Assembly (NCBI GenBank): GCA_036511675.1 | Contig: DATCBU010000083.1 | Coordinates: forward strand, 3,171 to 67,170 | Direction: 5' to 3' | DNA length: 64,000 nt | Origin: Chersky-840 sp036511675 | Lineage (GTDB): Bacteria; Actinomycetota; Acidimicrobiia; Acidimicrobiales; UBA8190 | Shown: positions 1 to 7,985 of the stretch, piece after piece | Layout: the number at the start of each line of letters is the position of its first letter | Numbering within the stretch: the first letter of the stretch is position 1 | Notes under the pieces: model-generated | What the model saw: the letters and a program-made list of their open reading frames with translations, nothing else | Databases searched by the model: none | Told to the model about the DNA's origin: nothing | Position numbers and translations under genes: made by a program

Positions 1-1376
1 GCGATGACCTCGCGGATGTTGGCCACGTCGGCCAGCAGCATCACGAGGCGGTCGATCCCGATGCCGAGGCCGGCGGTCGGGGGCAGGCCGTGTTCGAGCG
101 CCCGGAGATAGTCCTCGTCGACGGCCATGGCCTCGTCGTCGCCCCCGGCCCGGGCCGAGGCCTGCGCCTCGAAGCGGGCCCGCTGGTCGTCGGGGTCGAT
201 CAACTCCGAGAAGGCGTTGACGAGCTCGCGACCGGCCACGATGGCCTCGAAGCGCTCCACCAGATCGGGGTCGGCGCGGTGGCGGCGCGACAGGGGGGAC
301 ACCTCGGCCGGGAAGTCCATCACGTACACCGGTCCCCACAGCTCGGGCTCGGTCGTCTTCTCGTACAGCTCGAGCAGGAGCTTGCCCGCCCCCCATGCCG
401 CATGGGGCTCGACCCCGGCGGCGACGAGGCGCCGGCGCAACTCCTCGACCGGGGTGTGCACGTCGACCGCCTCCCCCGTGGCCTCGCTCACCAGCTCGGC
501 CATGGTGGCGCGCCGCCAGGGCGGGGTGAGGTCGAGCTCGCGCCCTTGGTACGAGATCGTGGTGGCACCACACAGCTCCGACGCCAGCGCCGACACGAGG
601 TCCTCGACCAAGACCGCCAGGTCCTGATAATCGGCGTAGGCCTGGTAGAGCTCGAGCATGGTGAACTCCGGGTTGTGGCGCGGTGACAGCCCCTCGTTGC
701 GGAACACCCGGGCGATCTCGAACACCTTTTCGAATCCGCCCACCACGAGGCGCTTGAGGTAGAGCTCGGGCGCGATGCGCAGGTACAGGTCGGCGTCCAG
801 CGCGTTGTGGTGGGTGACGAAGGGCTTGGCCAGCGCGCCGCCGGGGATGGCGTGGAGCACAGGCGTCTCGACTTCGATGAACCCGGCGGCTTCGAGACGC
901 CGCCGCACCGAGCTGATGAGCAGGCTGCGCATGGTCAGGATCTGGCGCGTGCGCTCGTTGGCCCACAGGTCCACCTCGCGCTGGCGAAAGCGGGTCTCGA
1001 CGTCAGAGACACCCTTCCACTTGTCGCCGAAGCCGCGTCGGGCCTCGGCCAGCAGCACCCAGGTGTGGACCTGCACCGACAACTCGCCCTTGCGGGTGCG
1101 CACGATCTTGCCCGTGGCCCCGACCCAGTCCCCCAGCGACAACTTGGCGAGGGCCTCGAAGTCCTCGGTGATCTTGGCCAGCGCGAACAGCTGCACCTGG
1201 CCCGAGGAGTCGCGCAACGTAGCGAAGGCGAGGCGCCCCTGGGGGCGCATCAACATGACGCGCCCCGCCACCGAGACGATGTCCTCGCTCTCTTCGCCCG
1301 GGCCGAGCGTGGCGTAGAGGTCGTGCAGCGCCCCCGCTGCGGAGCTCCGGTCGAACGAATAGGGGACCTCGGCCAT
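1..1376 (-). CDS. lysS: lysyl-tRNA synthetase, class II (partial, C-terminus outside window)
   Basis: Charges tRNA-Lys with lysine in the cytoplasm. The frame runs off the left edge, so 458 codons are visible and the very C-terminus is missing. The N-terminal anticodon-binding OB-fold begins with VAGRVMLMRPQG. Motif 2 is seen as FRNEGLSPRHNPEFTMLE, and the start of motif 3 as GLGIGIDRLVML near the edge. The ATG at 1376 gives MAEVPYSFD. It is the last visible gene of the minus-strand cofactor operon, 64 bases after coaX. The hexamer TAGCGT eight bases before the ATG may be a private -10 element. The identity is secure from the class II motifs and from the coaX-lysS order known in Actinobacteria. 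Confidence 0.95.
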   Translation of the reverse strand, partial: MAEVPYSFDRSSAAGALHDLYATLGPGEESEDIVSVAGRVMLMRPQGRLAFATLRDSSGQVQLFALAKITEDFEALAKLSLGDWVGATGKIVRTRKGELSVQVHTWVLLAEARRGFGDKWKGVSDVETRFRQREVDLWANERTRQILTMRSLLISSVRRRLEAAGFIEVETPVLHAIPGGALAKPFVTHHNALDADLYLRIAPELYLKRLVVGGFEKVFEIARVFRNEGLSPRHNPEFTMLELYQAYADYQDLAVLVEDLVSALASELCGATTISYQGRELDLTPPWRRATMAELVSEATGEAVDVHTPVEELRRRLVAAGVEPHAAWGAGKLLLELYEKTTEPELWGPVYVMDFPAEVSPLSRRHRADPDLVERFEAIVAGRELVNAFSELIDPDDQRARFEAQASARAGGDDEAMAVDEDYLRALEHGLPPTAGLGIGIDRLVMLLADVANIREVI

Positions 1377-1384
1377 AGGACTCG

Positions 1385-1390
1385 ACGCTA
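1385..1390 (-). promoter_or_regulatory. possible -10 element of lysS
   Basis: TAGCGT on the minus strand lies eight bases before the lysS ATG, inside the 64-base gap after coaX. It fits TAnnnT, but the spacing is longer than the six bases seen at most other candidate leaderless starts here, and there is no clear -35. Confidence 0.3.
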
Positions 1391-1440
1391 CAGGTTCGAC
1401 CCGATCCCCCCGACGACCCCGGGGCTCTCGACGACGGTGC

Positions 1441-2274
1441 TCACACCGACTTGGAGTTGCGCTCGTACACGAGGCGCAACCCGTGCAACGTGAGCCACGG
1501 CTCGCGGTGCTCGATGGTGCGTGACAAGGGAGCGATGATCTCCGACAGCCCGCCCGTGGCCACCACCGTGGCGTGGCCGAGCTCGTCGCCGATGAGCCTG
1601 CACATGCCGTCGACCTGCGCCGCGTACCCGTACAGCGCGCCGGACTGGATCGACTCGACGGTGGACTTCCCGATCACGCTGCGGGGCTCGACGAGCTCGA
1701 CCCGCCCCAGGGCGGCGGCGTGGCGGAACAGTGCGTCCATGGAGATGGCGATGCCCGGGGCGATGGCTCCGCCCAGGTACTCCCCGTTGCCCGAGATGGC
1801 GTCGAAGGTGGTGGCGGTGCCCAGGTCCACGACGATGCAGGGGCCCCCGTACAGGTCATAGGCGCCGATGGCGTTGGCGATACGGTCGGCGCCCACCTCT
1901 TTGGGGTTGTCGTAGAGGATCGGCATGCCCGAGCGCACCCCGGGCTCGAGCACGATGCACGGCATGTCGAACCACCGGTCCGCCATCTGGCGCAGGGCGG
2001 TGGTGACACGCGGCACCGACGACGTGACGGCCATGCCCGTCACCACCTCGTCGACGTCCATGCCGTCGAGGTTGAGCAGCTCCGAGAACAACAGGGCGTG
2101 CTCGTCGGGCGTGCGCTCGGCCACCGTGGACAGCCGCCAATGATGGGTGAGCCCGGCCGGTTCGGGCGGGAGCGGAGGGGCGGGGCGGCTGCCCGGGGGC
2201 GGGTCGTCACCGGGCCCCAACGAGAACAGGCCGATCACCGTTTCGGTGTTCCCTACGTCGATGGCCAGCAGCAC
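1441..2274 (-). CDS. coaX: type III pantothenate kinase
   Basis: Phosphorylates pantothenate with ATP, the first committed step from vitamin B5 to coenzyme A. The 277-residue protein has the ASKHA-fold phosphate loop AIDVGNTETVIG at the N-terminus, GADRIANAIGAY in the middle and the second nucleotide loop VDLGTATTFD, with GGLSEII near the end. Length is usual for CoaX. An upstream extension of the frame exists, but the GTG at 2274 starts exactly at VLLAIDVGNT and lies two bases after the nadC stop, which supports translational coupling. It sits beside panC and panD, so pantothenate synthesis and its activation share one transcript. Confidence 0.94.
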   Translation of the reverse strand: MLLAIDVGNTETVIGLFSLGPGDDPPPGSRPAPPLPPEPAGLTHHWRLSTVAERTPDEHALLFSELLNLDGMDVDEVVTGMAVTSSVPRVTTALRQMADRWFDMPCIVLEPGVRSGMPILYDNPKEVGADRIANAIGAYDLYGGPCIVVDLGTATTFDAISGNGEYLGGAIAPGIAISMDALFRHAAALGRVELVEPRSVIGKSTVESIQSGALYGYAAQVDGMCRLIGDELGHATVVATGGLSEIIAPLSRTIEHREPWLTLHGLRLVYERNSKSV

Positions 2275-2276
2275 TG

Positions 2277-3188
2277 TCAGTCCTCCACGAGGTCGAGTCC
2301 GAGGTCGAGTATGGGCGCCGAGTGTGTGATCGCCCCCACCGAGATGAGGTCCGCGCCGGCGGCGGCATAAGCGGGGGCATTGGCCAGGGTGATACCCCCC
2401 GACGCCTCCACCAGCACCGTCCCGGGCGCGGTGCGCGCCCGCACCAGGGCCACGCATTCCGACACCAGTGACGGTGTCATGTTGTCGAGGAGCACCGCCG
2501 ACACGCCGGCGGCGACGGCCTCGACCACCTGCTCGGGACGATCGCACTCCACCTCCACCATCAGTCCCGGCCACGACCGTCTCGCCGCCGCCACCGCCTC
2601 GGCGATGTCGAGACGGCCCAGGTGGTTGTCCTTCACGAGCACGGCGTCGGAGAGGCTGGCCCGATGGTTCCAGGCGCCGCCGGCGCGCACGGCCGCCTTT
2701 TCGAGCACCCGCAGACCGGGCGTGGTCTTGCGCGTGTCGAGCACCCGGGTGTCCGGGTTGGCGGCCACCACGGCGTCGACGAAGTGCCGGGCCAGGGTGG
2801 CGATGCCCGACAGGTGACAGAGGAAATTGAGCGCGGTGCGCTCGGCCGTCAGGATCGAGCGCATGGGGCCGGCGACCTCGGCCACCACCGAGCCCGGTGC
2901 CAACCACTCACCGTCGGGGATCCGCCAGTCCACGACCAGTCCGGGGTCGACGAGCCCGAAGGTCTCGAGCGCGCACAGCCGGCCGGCCAGGATCCCGTCG
3001 GCACGTGCCACCACCCGGGCGCGGCCTTCGGCGGTGTCGGGCACGAGCATGGCGGTGAGGTCCCCGCGCGGCCCGAGGTCCTCGGCCAGGGCGCGCCGCA
3101 CCGCGTCGCGCACCGCCGCCTCGGGGGGGTCGGGGGGGCCCGAGGACGGCCATGCGCAGGGCTCGGTCCGGGTGTGGGCCTCGGTCAC
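2277..3188 (-). CDS. nadC: nicotinate-nucleotide pyrophosphorylase (quinolinate phosphoribosyltransferase)
   Basis: Converts quinolinate and PRPP to nicotinate mononucleotide in de novo NAD synthesis. The 303-residue protein shows ALAEDLGPRGDLTA at the N-terminus, LNFLCHLSGIATLA, the substrate-binding DTRKTTPGLR, KDNHLG, VEVECD and the C-terminal EASGGI and ISVGAITHS motifs, the full family pattern. The GTG at 3188 overlaps the nadB stop in a GTGA arrangement, so I prefer it to upstream in-frame starts. It follows nadB, but nadA (quinolinate synthase) is not in the window and must be elsewhere if the pathway is complete. Confidence 0.95.
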   Translation of the reverse strand: MTEAHTRTEPCAWPSSGPPDPPEAAVRDAVRRALAEDLGPRGDLTAMLVPDTAEGRARVVARADGILAGRLCALETFGLVDPGLVVDWRIPDGEWLAPGSVVAEVAGPMRSILTAERTALNFLCHLSGIATLARHFVDAVVAANPDTRVLDTRKTTPGLRVLEKAAVRAGGAWNHRASLSDAVLVKDNHLGRLDIAEAVAAARRSWPGLMVEVECDRPEQVVEAVAAGVSAVLLDNMTPSLVSECVALVRARTAPGTVLVEASGGITLANAPAYAAAGADLISVGAITHSAPILDLGLDLVED

Positions 3189-4912
3189 GACCGGGTCCTG
3201 GCGTGGGGCGGAAGCGACCCTGCATCTGCCACGGCGCGGTGCACCAGCCGGCACCGCCACTGCGGGCGCGCCTCGGGGAAGTCACGCCGGGCATGCGCCC
3301 CGCGCGTCTCCTCGCGCACGTACGCGGCGCGTAGCAGGGCGCCCGACACTGTCACGAGGTTGGCGAGCTCGCCCGCGGCGCGCCCGGCTCCGCCCGCCGC
3401 GGCCGTGGTGCCGAGCTGTCGCGCCACGACGGCGACCTCGGCCGCCGCACCGGCCAGGGACTGCGGCGAGCGCAGCACTCCCGCACCTTCGATCATGGCC
3501 CGCTGCAGGCGTTCGCGCAGCTTGGCGACGTCGGTGCCCGCCTCCGGGCCAGACGATGCAGCGTCGCCCATCCCAGTGGCGGTGGTGGTGCCGGCCAGGC
3601 CCGGGGACCCGGCGCGCCGGCCGGTGTCGGCGCCGGTGTCGACTTCGATGTCGGTGTCGGTGTCGACTTCGACACAGGTGATCTCCGCCGACGGGGCCGG
3701 GCCGGACGAGCCCGCCAGGGCGCGCATCACGCCCGTGGCGCGCGGCCCGTCATGACCCGCGGCGATGGCCTCGGCCAGGCGCGCCCCGAACACCATCCCT
3801 TCGAGCAGTGAGTTCGACGCCAGCCGGTTTGCTCCGTGCACGCCCGTGCACGCCACTTCGCCCACCGCCCACAATCCCGCCAGCGCGCTGGAGCCGTCGA
3901 GGTCGGTGATCACCCCTCCCGACAGGTAGTGGGCGGCCGGCGCGATGGGCAGCCAGTCGACGGCGGGGTCGAGCCCCGCGGCGGCCAGTGACGCCGCCAC
4001 GGTGGGGAACCGCTGGCCGAAGGACTCGAGCCCGGTGGCGTCGAGCCACAGATATCCCACGCCCTGCGCCGCCATCCGGTCGGCCATGGCCCGGCTGACG
4101 ATGTCGCGCGGGGCCAGCTCGTCGACGAATCGCTCGCCCTCGGCGTCTCGCAGCAACGCCCCGTGCCCCCGCAGGGCTTCCGACAGCAGCGGACGGGGCA
4201 TGGCGGGATGATGCAGGGCCGTCGGGTGGAACTGGAAGAACTCGAGGTCCGCCACCGGGACCCCGGCGCGCAGGGCCATGGCGATCCCGTCACCGGTGGC
4301 CTCGGGGGGGTTGGTGGTCACTGCGTAGAGCTGGCCCGCGCCCCCCGTGGCCAGCACGACCTGGGTGGCCCGGACCTCCTGGAGGACGCCGTGGGGGTCG
4401 AGGGCCGAGACACCGACGCAGCGACCGCCCTCGACGATGAGGTCGACGGCGAACCACTGCTCGAGGACGGCCGCCGCGCTGCGGCGCACGGCGGAGACCA
4501 GGGCCCGCTCGACCTCGGCCCCGGTGGCGGCACCACCGGCGTGCAGGACGCGGGCGGTGGAATGCCCGCCCTCTCGGGCCAGGGCGAGATCACCCCCCGC
4601 CTCGCGGTCGAACACCGCCCCCAACCCGATCAACTCGTCGACGCGGCCCGGCCCCTCGTCGACGAGCACGCGCACGGCGTCGACGTCGCACAGTCCCGCC
4701 CCCGCCGCCAGGGTGTCGGCCAGATGGAGGTCGGTGGAGTCCTCGTCACCACCCACGGCCGCGGCGATGCCCCCCTGGGCCCAGCGCGTCGTGGACTGGG
4801 CCAGGTCGGCCTTGGTGAGCACGCCCACCTGGAGTCCGGTGGGGGTGGCCAGACGGACCACGGCGGACAGTCCGGCCACGCCCGAGCCGAGGACGAGGAC
4901 GTCGAGCTCCAC
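3185..4912 (-). CDS. nadB: L-aspartate oxidase
   Basis: FAD enzyme oxidising L-aspartate to iminoaspartate, the first step of de novo NAD synthesis. The 575-residue protein starts with the dinucleotide-binding LVLGSGVAGLSAVVRL, then AQGGIAAA, VLATGGAGQLY, FFQFHPTAL and the C-terminal GEVACTGVHGANRLASNSLLE signature. The GTG at 4912 places the GxGxxG loop ten residues in, as usual; the frame extends upstream but that part is arginine-rich and unlike the family. Between the FAD part and the C-terminal helical domain lies an acidic low-complexity insert (VDTDTD, IEVDTGAD) built on a 24-base repeat. It overlaps nadC by four bases. Confidence 0.95.
   Translation of the reverse strand: MELDVLVLGSGVAGLSAVVRLATPTGLQVGVLTKADLAQSTTRWAQGGIAAAVGGDEDSTDLHLADTLAAGAGLCDVDAVRVLVDEGPGRVDELIGLGAVFDREAGGDLALAREGGHSTARVLHAGGAATGAEVERALVSAVRRSAAAVLEQWFAVDLIVEGGRCVGVSALDPHGVLQEVRATQVVLATGGAGQLYAVTTNPPEATGDGIAMALRAGVPVADLEFFQFHPTALHHPAMPRPLLSEALRGHGALLRDAEGERFVDELAPRDIVSRAMADRMAAQGVGYLWLDATGLESFGQRFPTVAASLAAAGLDPAVDWLPIAPAAHYLSGGVITDLDGSSALAGLWAVGEVACTGVHGANRLASNSLLEGMVFGARLAEAIAAGHDGPRATGVMRALAGSSGPAPSAEITCVEVDTDTDIEVDTGADTGRRAGSPGLAGTTTATGMGDAASSGPEAGTDVAKLRERLQRAMIEGAGVLRSPQSLAGAAAEVAVVARQLGTTAAAGGAGRAAGELANLVTVSGALLRAAYVREETRGAHARRDFPEARPQWRCRLVHRAVADAGSLPPHARTRS
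3635..3672. repeat. 24-base-period direct repeat inside nadB
   Basis: GGTGTCGACTTCGA occurs at 3635-3648 and again at 3659-3672. The 24-base period keeps frame and encodes an eight-residue acidic repeat in the interdomain linker of NadB. Confidence 0.75.
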
Positions 4913-4947
4913 AGGTGGCGCCCCCGAGCGCGGGCCGGGCGCCGGCC

Positions 4948-5340
4948 TCAGCCTGTGACGGCCGGGCGCAGCGCGTCGTCGAGCCGCTCCAGGGTGAGGT
5001 CCACCACGGCGTTGGTGGCGTCCACATGCACCACCGTGGGCTCGAAGCCGACGAGCTCGGCCGCCTCGTAGTCCGCGTAGGTGATCACGATCACCTTGTC
5101 CCCCCGGTGCACGAGCCTGGCGGCGGCGCCGTTGAGGCACACCTCACCGGGCCCTCCCACGATGGCGTAGGTCTCGAAGCGGGCCCCGTTGTCGATGTCG
5201 AGCACGGTCACCTGCTCGTATTCGAGGATGTCCGCCAACGTCATCAGCTCGGGGTCGAGGCTGATGGAGCCGACGTAGTCCAGGTTGGCGTCGGTCACCG
5301 TGGCCCGGTGGATCTTGGACTTCATCATGCGCCGGCGCAT
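4948..5340 (-). CDS. panD: aspartate 1-decarboxylase proenzyme
   Basis: Pyruvoyl-dependent enzyme making beta-alanine for pantothenate. The proenzyme self-cleaves between glycine and serine. With the ATG at 5340 the sequence MRRRMMKSKIHRATVT aligns with the usual PanD N-terminus and puts the cleavage pair at Gly24-Ser25 (YVGSISLD), which decides the start over the internal ATG at 5328. VLDIDNGARFETY and CLNGAAARLVH follow; the length of 130 is normal. The start lies one base after the panC stop, so the two are almost certainly co-translated, supplying the beta-alanine that PanC uses. Confidence 0.96.
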   Translation of the reverse strand: MRRRMMKSKIHRATVTDANLDYVGSISLDPELMTLADILEYEQVTVLDIDNGARFETYAIVGGPGEVCLNGAAARLVHRGDKVIVITYADYEAAELVGFEPTVVHVDATNAVVDLTLERLDDALRPAVTG

Positions 5341-5341
5341 C

Positions 5342-7072
5342 TCAGCGCTCCTCGCCGGTGTTGACCAACACGAGCTCGGGGGTGGCCCCCACGTGGGGCG
5401 GCGCGCACGTCGCCCCGTCGTTGTCGATGAGCCGGACCGGCCCTACCCGGGCCGCCACCAGGAGCCGCACCTCACCCGACAGCTCGGTCGGGCATCGCAG
5501 GGTGTGGGGGTCGACGACCACGGCGTAGTCGGGGGTGACGAGGGGCTCGGCCACGAGCACGGCCGTCATCGCCGCGCTGACGCGCACGGGGTCGCGCTCC
5601 CCCCGCTCCACGCGGGCCCGGCCCACAACCAGTGCGCGGTGCAGGGCCAGCGCGGCGTGGCGATGGGCGGCCGACAGCCGGGTGTTGCGGCTCGACAGCG
5701 CCAACCCGTCGTCCTCGCGCACCGTCGGGCACCCCACCACCGTCACGGGGAAGGAAAGGTCGGCCACCATGCAGCGGATGACGGCCAACTGCTGGTAGTC
5801 CTTCTCACCGAAATAAGCGCGGCACCGCCCCGACAGGGCGAAGAGCTTGGCCACCACCGTGGACACCCCGTCGAAGTGCCCCGGTCGCCACGCTCCTTCG
5901 AGCCCCTCGCTCACCCCGTCGACGTGCACCGTCGACGCCACCGCCTCGGGGTGGGCGCCGTACATCTCGGGCACGGGCGGGGCGAACACCACTGTCGCCC
6001 CCGCGGCACGGGCCATGGCCGCGTCGGTGTCGAGATCGCGCGGATAAGCGGCGAGGTCGGCCGCATCGTCGAATTGGAGCGGGTTGACGAACACCGTCAC
6101 CGCCACGACGTCGCACTCCGAGGCGGCCCGCTCGATGAGGGCGCGGTGTCCGGCGTGCAGCGCCCCCATGGTGGGGACGAGGCCCACACTTCGTCCCAGG
6201 GCGCGCTCGGTGTCCAGGGCGTCGGCGAACTCCCGGGCCGTGGTGACGATCCGCATGGCCCGGGCCCGCCGGGGCCGGCGCGTCGTGGAGGGCGTCGGGG
6301 AGGGCGTGATCGAGACGGCGGTGCCGGGCCGGGGCGTGCTCGGGACGGGGTCCGGGGCGCGACGGTCGGCGCCCAGGCGCCGGGCCAGGGCCACGCCGGC
6401 TTCGTAGCCGGGGAGCTCGGCGGGGTCGAGCCTGTGGCGGTGCCGGTCGAGGGTGGCCTCGTCCCCGCGCGCCGCCGGACCGGTGAGCGCCGAAAGGGGG
6501 CCGAGCTCGGCCACATCGGTCAGCGCGGCGCGCGCCAGGCCCACGAAGGTGTCGAGGTCGAGCCCCGCCGACGCCGCCACCCGCTCGACCTGGCCCATGA
6601 GGGCCACCAGGTGATTCGAGGCGATGCACGCCGCGGCGTGGTAGGCGGCGCGGTGCTCGTCGTCGACGACCACGACCGAGCCGTCGAGCAACCCCGCCAG
6701 CTCCGCCGCCGCCGGGTCGCCGGCCACGGCGAAGGTGATCCCACTGCGGAGCCGGACTCGGCCGACCTCGGCGGAGGGAAGGGGCACGAGCGGGTGCAAC
6801 GACGCCCGGCGGGGATGGGGCGCCAGCACGTCGAGCCCCAGCGCCCCCGACAGGTGGACGACGACGGTGTGCGGGGACACCAGGACCCGGGCGGCCACCT
6901 GGGCGATCACCGAGTCGGGCGTGGCGATGACGAGGACGTCCACGCCCTGGGCGGCAGAGGTCACGTCATCGAGGCGGGTGAGCACGTCACCGACGTCACA
7001 GCCGGCGTCGGCCAGCGCCGCGGCCAGAGAACGACCAGCCCTTCCCGGACCGATCAATCGGACAGTTGTCAC
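5342..7072 (-). CDS. panC: fusion of DUF2520 Rossmann-like domain with pantothenate synthetase
   Basis: One 576-residue reading frame carries two proteins that are separate neighbours in many Actinobacteria. Residues 1 to about 240 are a DUF2520-type Rossmann protein (RLIGPGRAGRSLAAAL, VLVIATPDS, VVHLSGALG, SNHLVALMGQ). A proline/threonine/arginine-rich linker follows. From about residue 272 comes a complete PanC: MRIVTTAREF, VPTMGALHAGHRALI, TVFVNPLQF, GHFDGVSTVVAKLF, FGEKDYQQL and LSSRNTRLS. PanC joins pantoate to beta-alanine with ATP. The GTG at 7072 has a good ribosome site (AGAGAGG). Internal initiation at the ATG at 6256 could also yield free PanC, but the site before it is weak. The DUF2520 half has been linked to pantoate metabolism only by context; a ketopantoate-reductase-like role is inference. 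Confidence 0.9.
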   Translation of the reverse strand: MTTVRLIGPGRAGRSLAAALADAGCDVGDVLTRLDDVTSAAQGVDVLVIATPDSVIAQVAARVLVSPHTVVVHLSGALGLDVLAPHPRRASLHPLVPLPSAEVGRVRLRSGITFAVAGDPAAAELAGLLDGSVVVVDDEHRAAYHAAACIASNHLVALMGQVERVAASAGLDLDTFVGLARAALTDVAELGPLSALTGPAARGDEATLDRHRHRLDPAELPGYEAGVALARRLGADRRAPDPVPSTPRPGTAVSITPSPTPSTTRRPRRARAMRIVTTAREFADALDTERALGRSVGLVPTMGALHAGHRALIERAASECDVVAVTVFVNPLQFDDAADLAAYPRDLDTDAAMARAAGATVVFAPPVPEMYGAHPEAVASTVHVDGVSEGLEGAWRPGHFDGVSTVVAKLFALSGRCRAYFGEKDYQQLAVIRCMVADLSFPVTVVGCPTVREDDGLALSSRNTRLSAAHRHAALALHRALVVGRARVERGERDPVRVSAAMTAVLVAEPLVTPDYAVVVDPHTLRCPTELSGEVRLLVAARVGPVRLIDNDGATCAPPHVGATPELVLVNTGEER

Positions 7073-7132
7073 CAGACACCTCTCTGCGCTCCAGCCCCTC
7101 ACCGAGGGTGCCGGTCGCTCCAGGCGATCGGA

Positions 7133-7591
7133 TCAGTACGGGGCCAGTCTACCCACCACCTCGACCGCTCCACCAGCCCCTTCTCGGGCCTCGGGGGTGA
7201 CCAGATCGGGGGCCAGCTCGGCCAGTGGCTCGACCACGAACCGTCGCTCCCACATGCGGGGATGGGGGACCACCAGGTCCTCGTCGGCGACCACCAGGTC
7301 CCCCACCAGCAGCACGTCGACGTCCAGGGTGCGCGCGCCCCACCGCACCTCGCGCCGGCGCCCGGCGACCGCCTCGATCCGGCGAGCCACCTCCAGGAGC
7401 TGGCGAGGGCCCAGCTCGGTGTCGAGCTCCACCACGAGGTTCAGGTACCGCCCCTGGCCCGGGGGCCCTCCCACGGGCTCGGTCTCGTACAGCCGGGACA
7501 CGGCCACCACGTCGGGAAGCCCCGCCACGGCCTGGGCCAGCGTGCCCTGGCGGTCACCGAGGTTGGAGCCCAGTCCCAGAAAGGCGCGCAC
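7133..7591 (-). CDS. folK: 6-hydroxymethyl-7,8-dihydropterin pyrophosphokinase
   Basis: Transfers pyrophosphate from ATP to hydroxymethyl-dihydropterin, preparing it for condensation with p-aminobenzoate by FolP. The 152-residue protein shows the family start FLGLGSNLGDR, the pterin/ATP motif YLNLVVEL, the metal-binding RTLDVDVLLVGD and VPHPRMWERRFVVEPL. Length and motifs are standard. It starts three bases before folB ends upstream and is followed after about 60 bases by the DUF2520-PanC gene, as in other Actinobacteria. Confidence 0.95.
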   Translation of the reverse strand: MRAFLGLGSNLGDRQGTLAQAVAGLPDVVAVSRLYETEPVGGPPGQGRYLNLVVELDTELGPRQLLEVARRIEAVAGRRREVRWGARTLDVDVLLVGDLVVADEDLVVPHPRMWERRFVVEPLAELAPDLVTPEAREGAGGAVEVVGRLAPY

Positions 7592-7593
7592 TG

Positions 7594-7968
7594 CTACCGG
7601 CGTCGGTGGATCCGCACCCCCGTGGAGGCCACCGGGGGCGCCAGGGGGGGGCGGAGCTTGCGGACCACCACGGTCACGGCCTCGACGTGGGCGTCGGCGA
7701 GGACCAGCTCGGCGATGGCGCCGGCCAGGGACTCGAGCAGGCGCTGCGACGGGCCCGTGATGACCGTCACGGCGGCATCGACGGCGGCGGCGTAGTCGGC
7801 GGTGGCGGCAAGGTCGTCACTGGTGGCGCCCGCAGTGGTGTCGAGGTACAGGTCGAGGTCGACTTCGAAGGGCTGGGTGTGGCGCTGCTCCTCGTCGAGC
7901 ACACCGTGGACCCCGTCCACGCGCAGGCCCCGCACCTCGATCCGGTCCGGTCCGGGGCGGTGCTCCAT
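7594..7968 (-). CDS. folB: dihydroneopterin aldolase
   Basis: Cleaves dihydroneopterin to glycolaldehyde and hydroxymethyl-dihydropterin in folate synthesis. The 124-residue tunnelling-fold protein has IEVRGLRVDGVHGVLDEEQ at the N-terminus, FEVDLDLYLD, the DYAAAVDA segment and LLESLAGAIAELVL. The catalytic glutamate and lysine regions are in place (VVVRKLRPPL). The frame extends far upstream through the preceding gene, but the ATG at 7968 gives the normal length and lies 17 bases after that gene's stop. It stands in the folP-(phosphatase-like)-folB-folK order. Confidence 0.92.
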   Translation of the reverse strand: MEHRPGPDRIEVRGLRVDGVHGVLDEEQRHTQPFEVDLDLYLDTTAGATSDDLAATADYAAAVDAAVTVITGPSQRLLESLAGAIAELVLADAHVEAVTVVVRKLRPPLAPPVASTGVRIHRRR

Positions 7969-7985
7969 GGCGCCCGACCGGTCGC

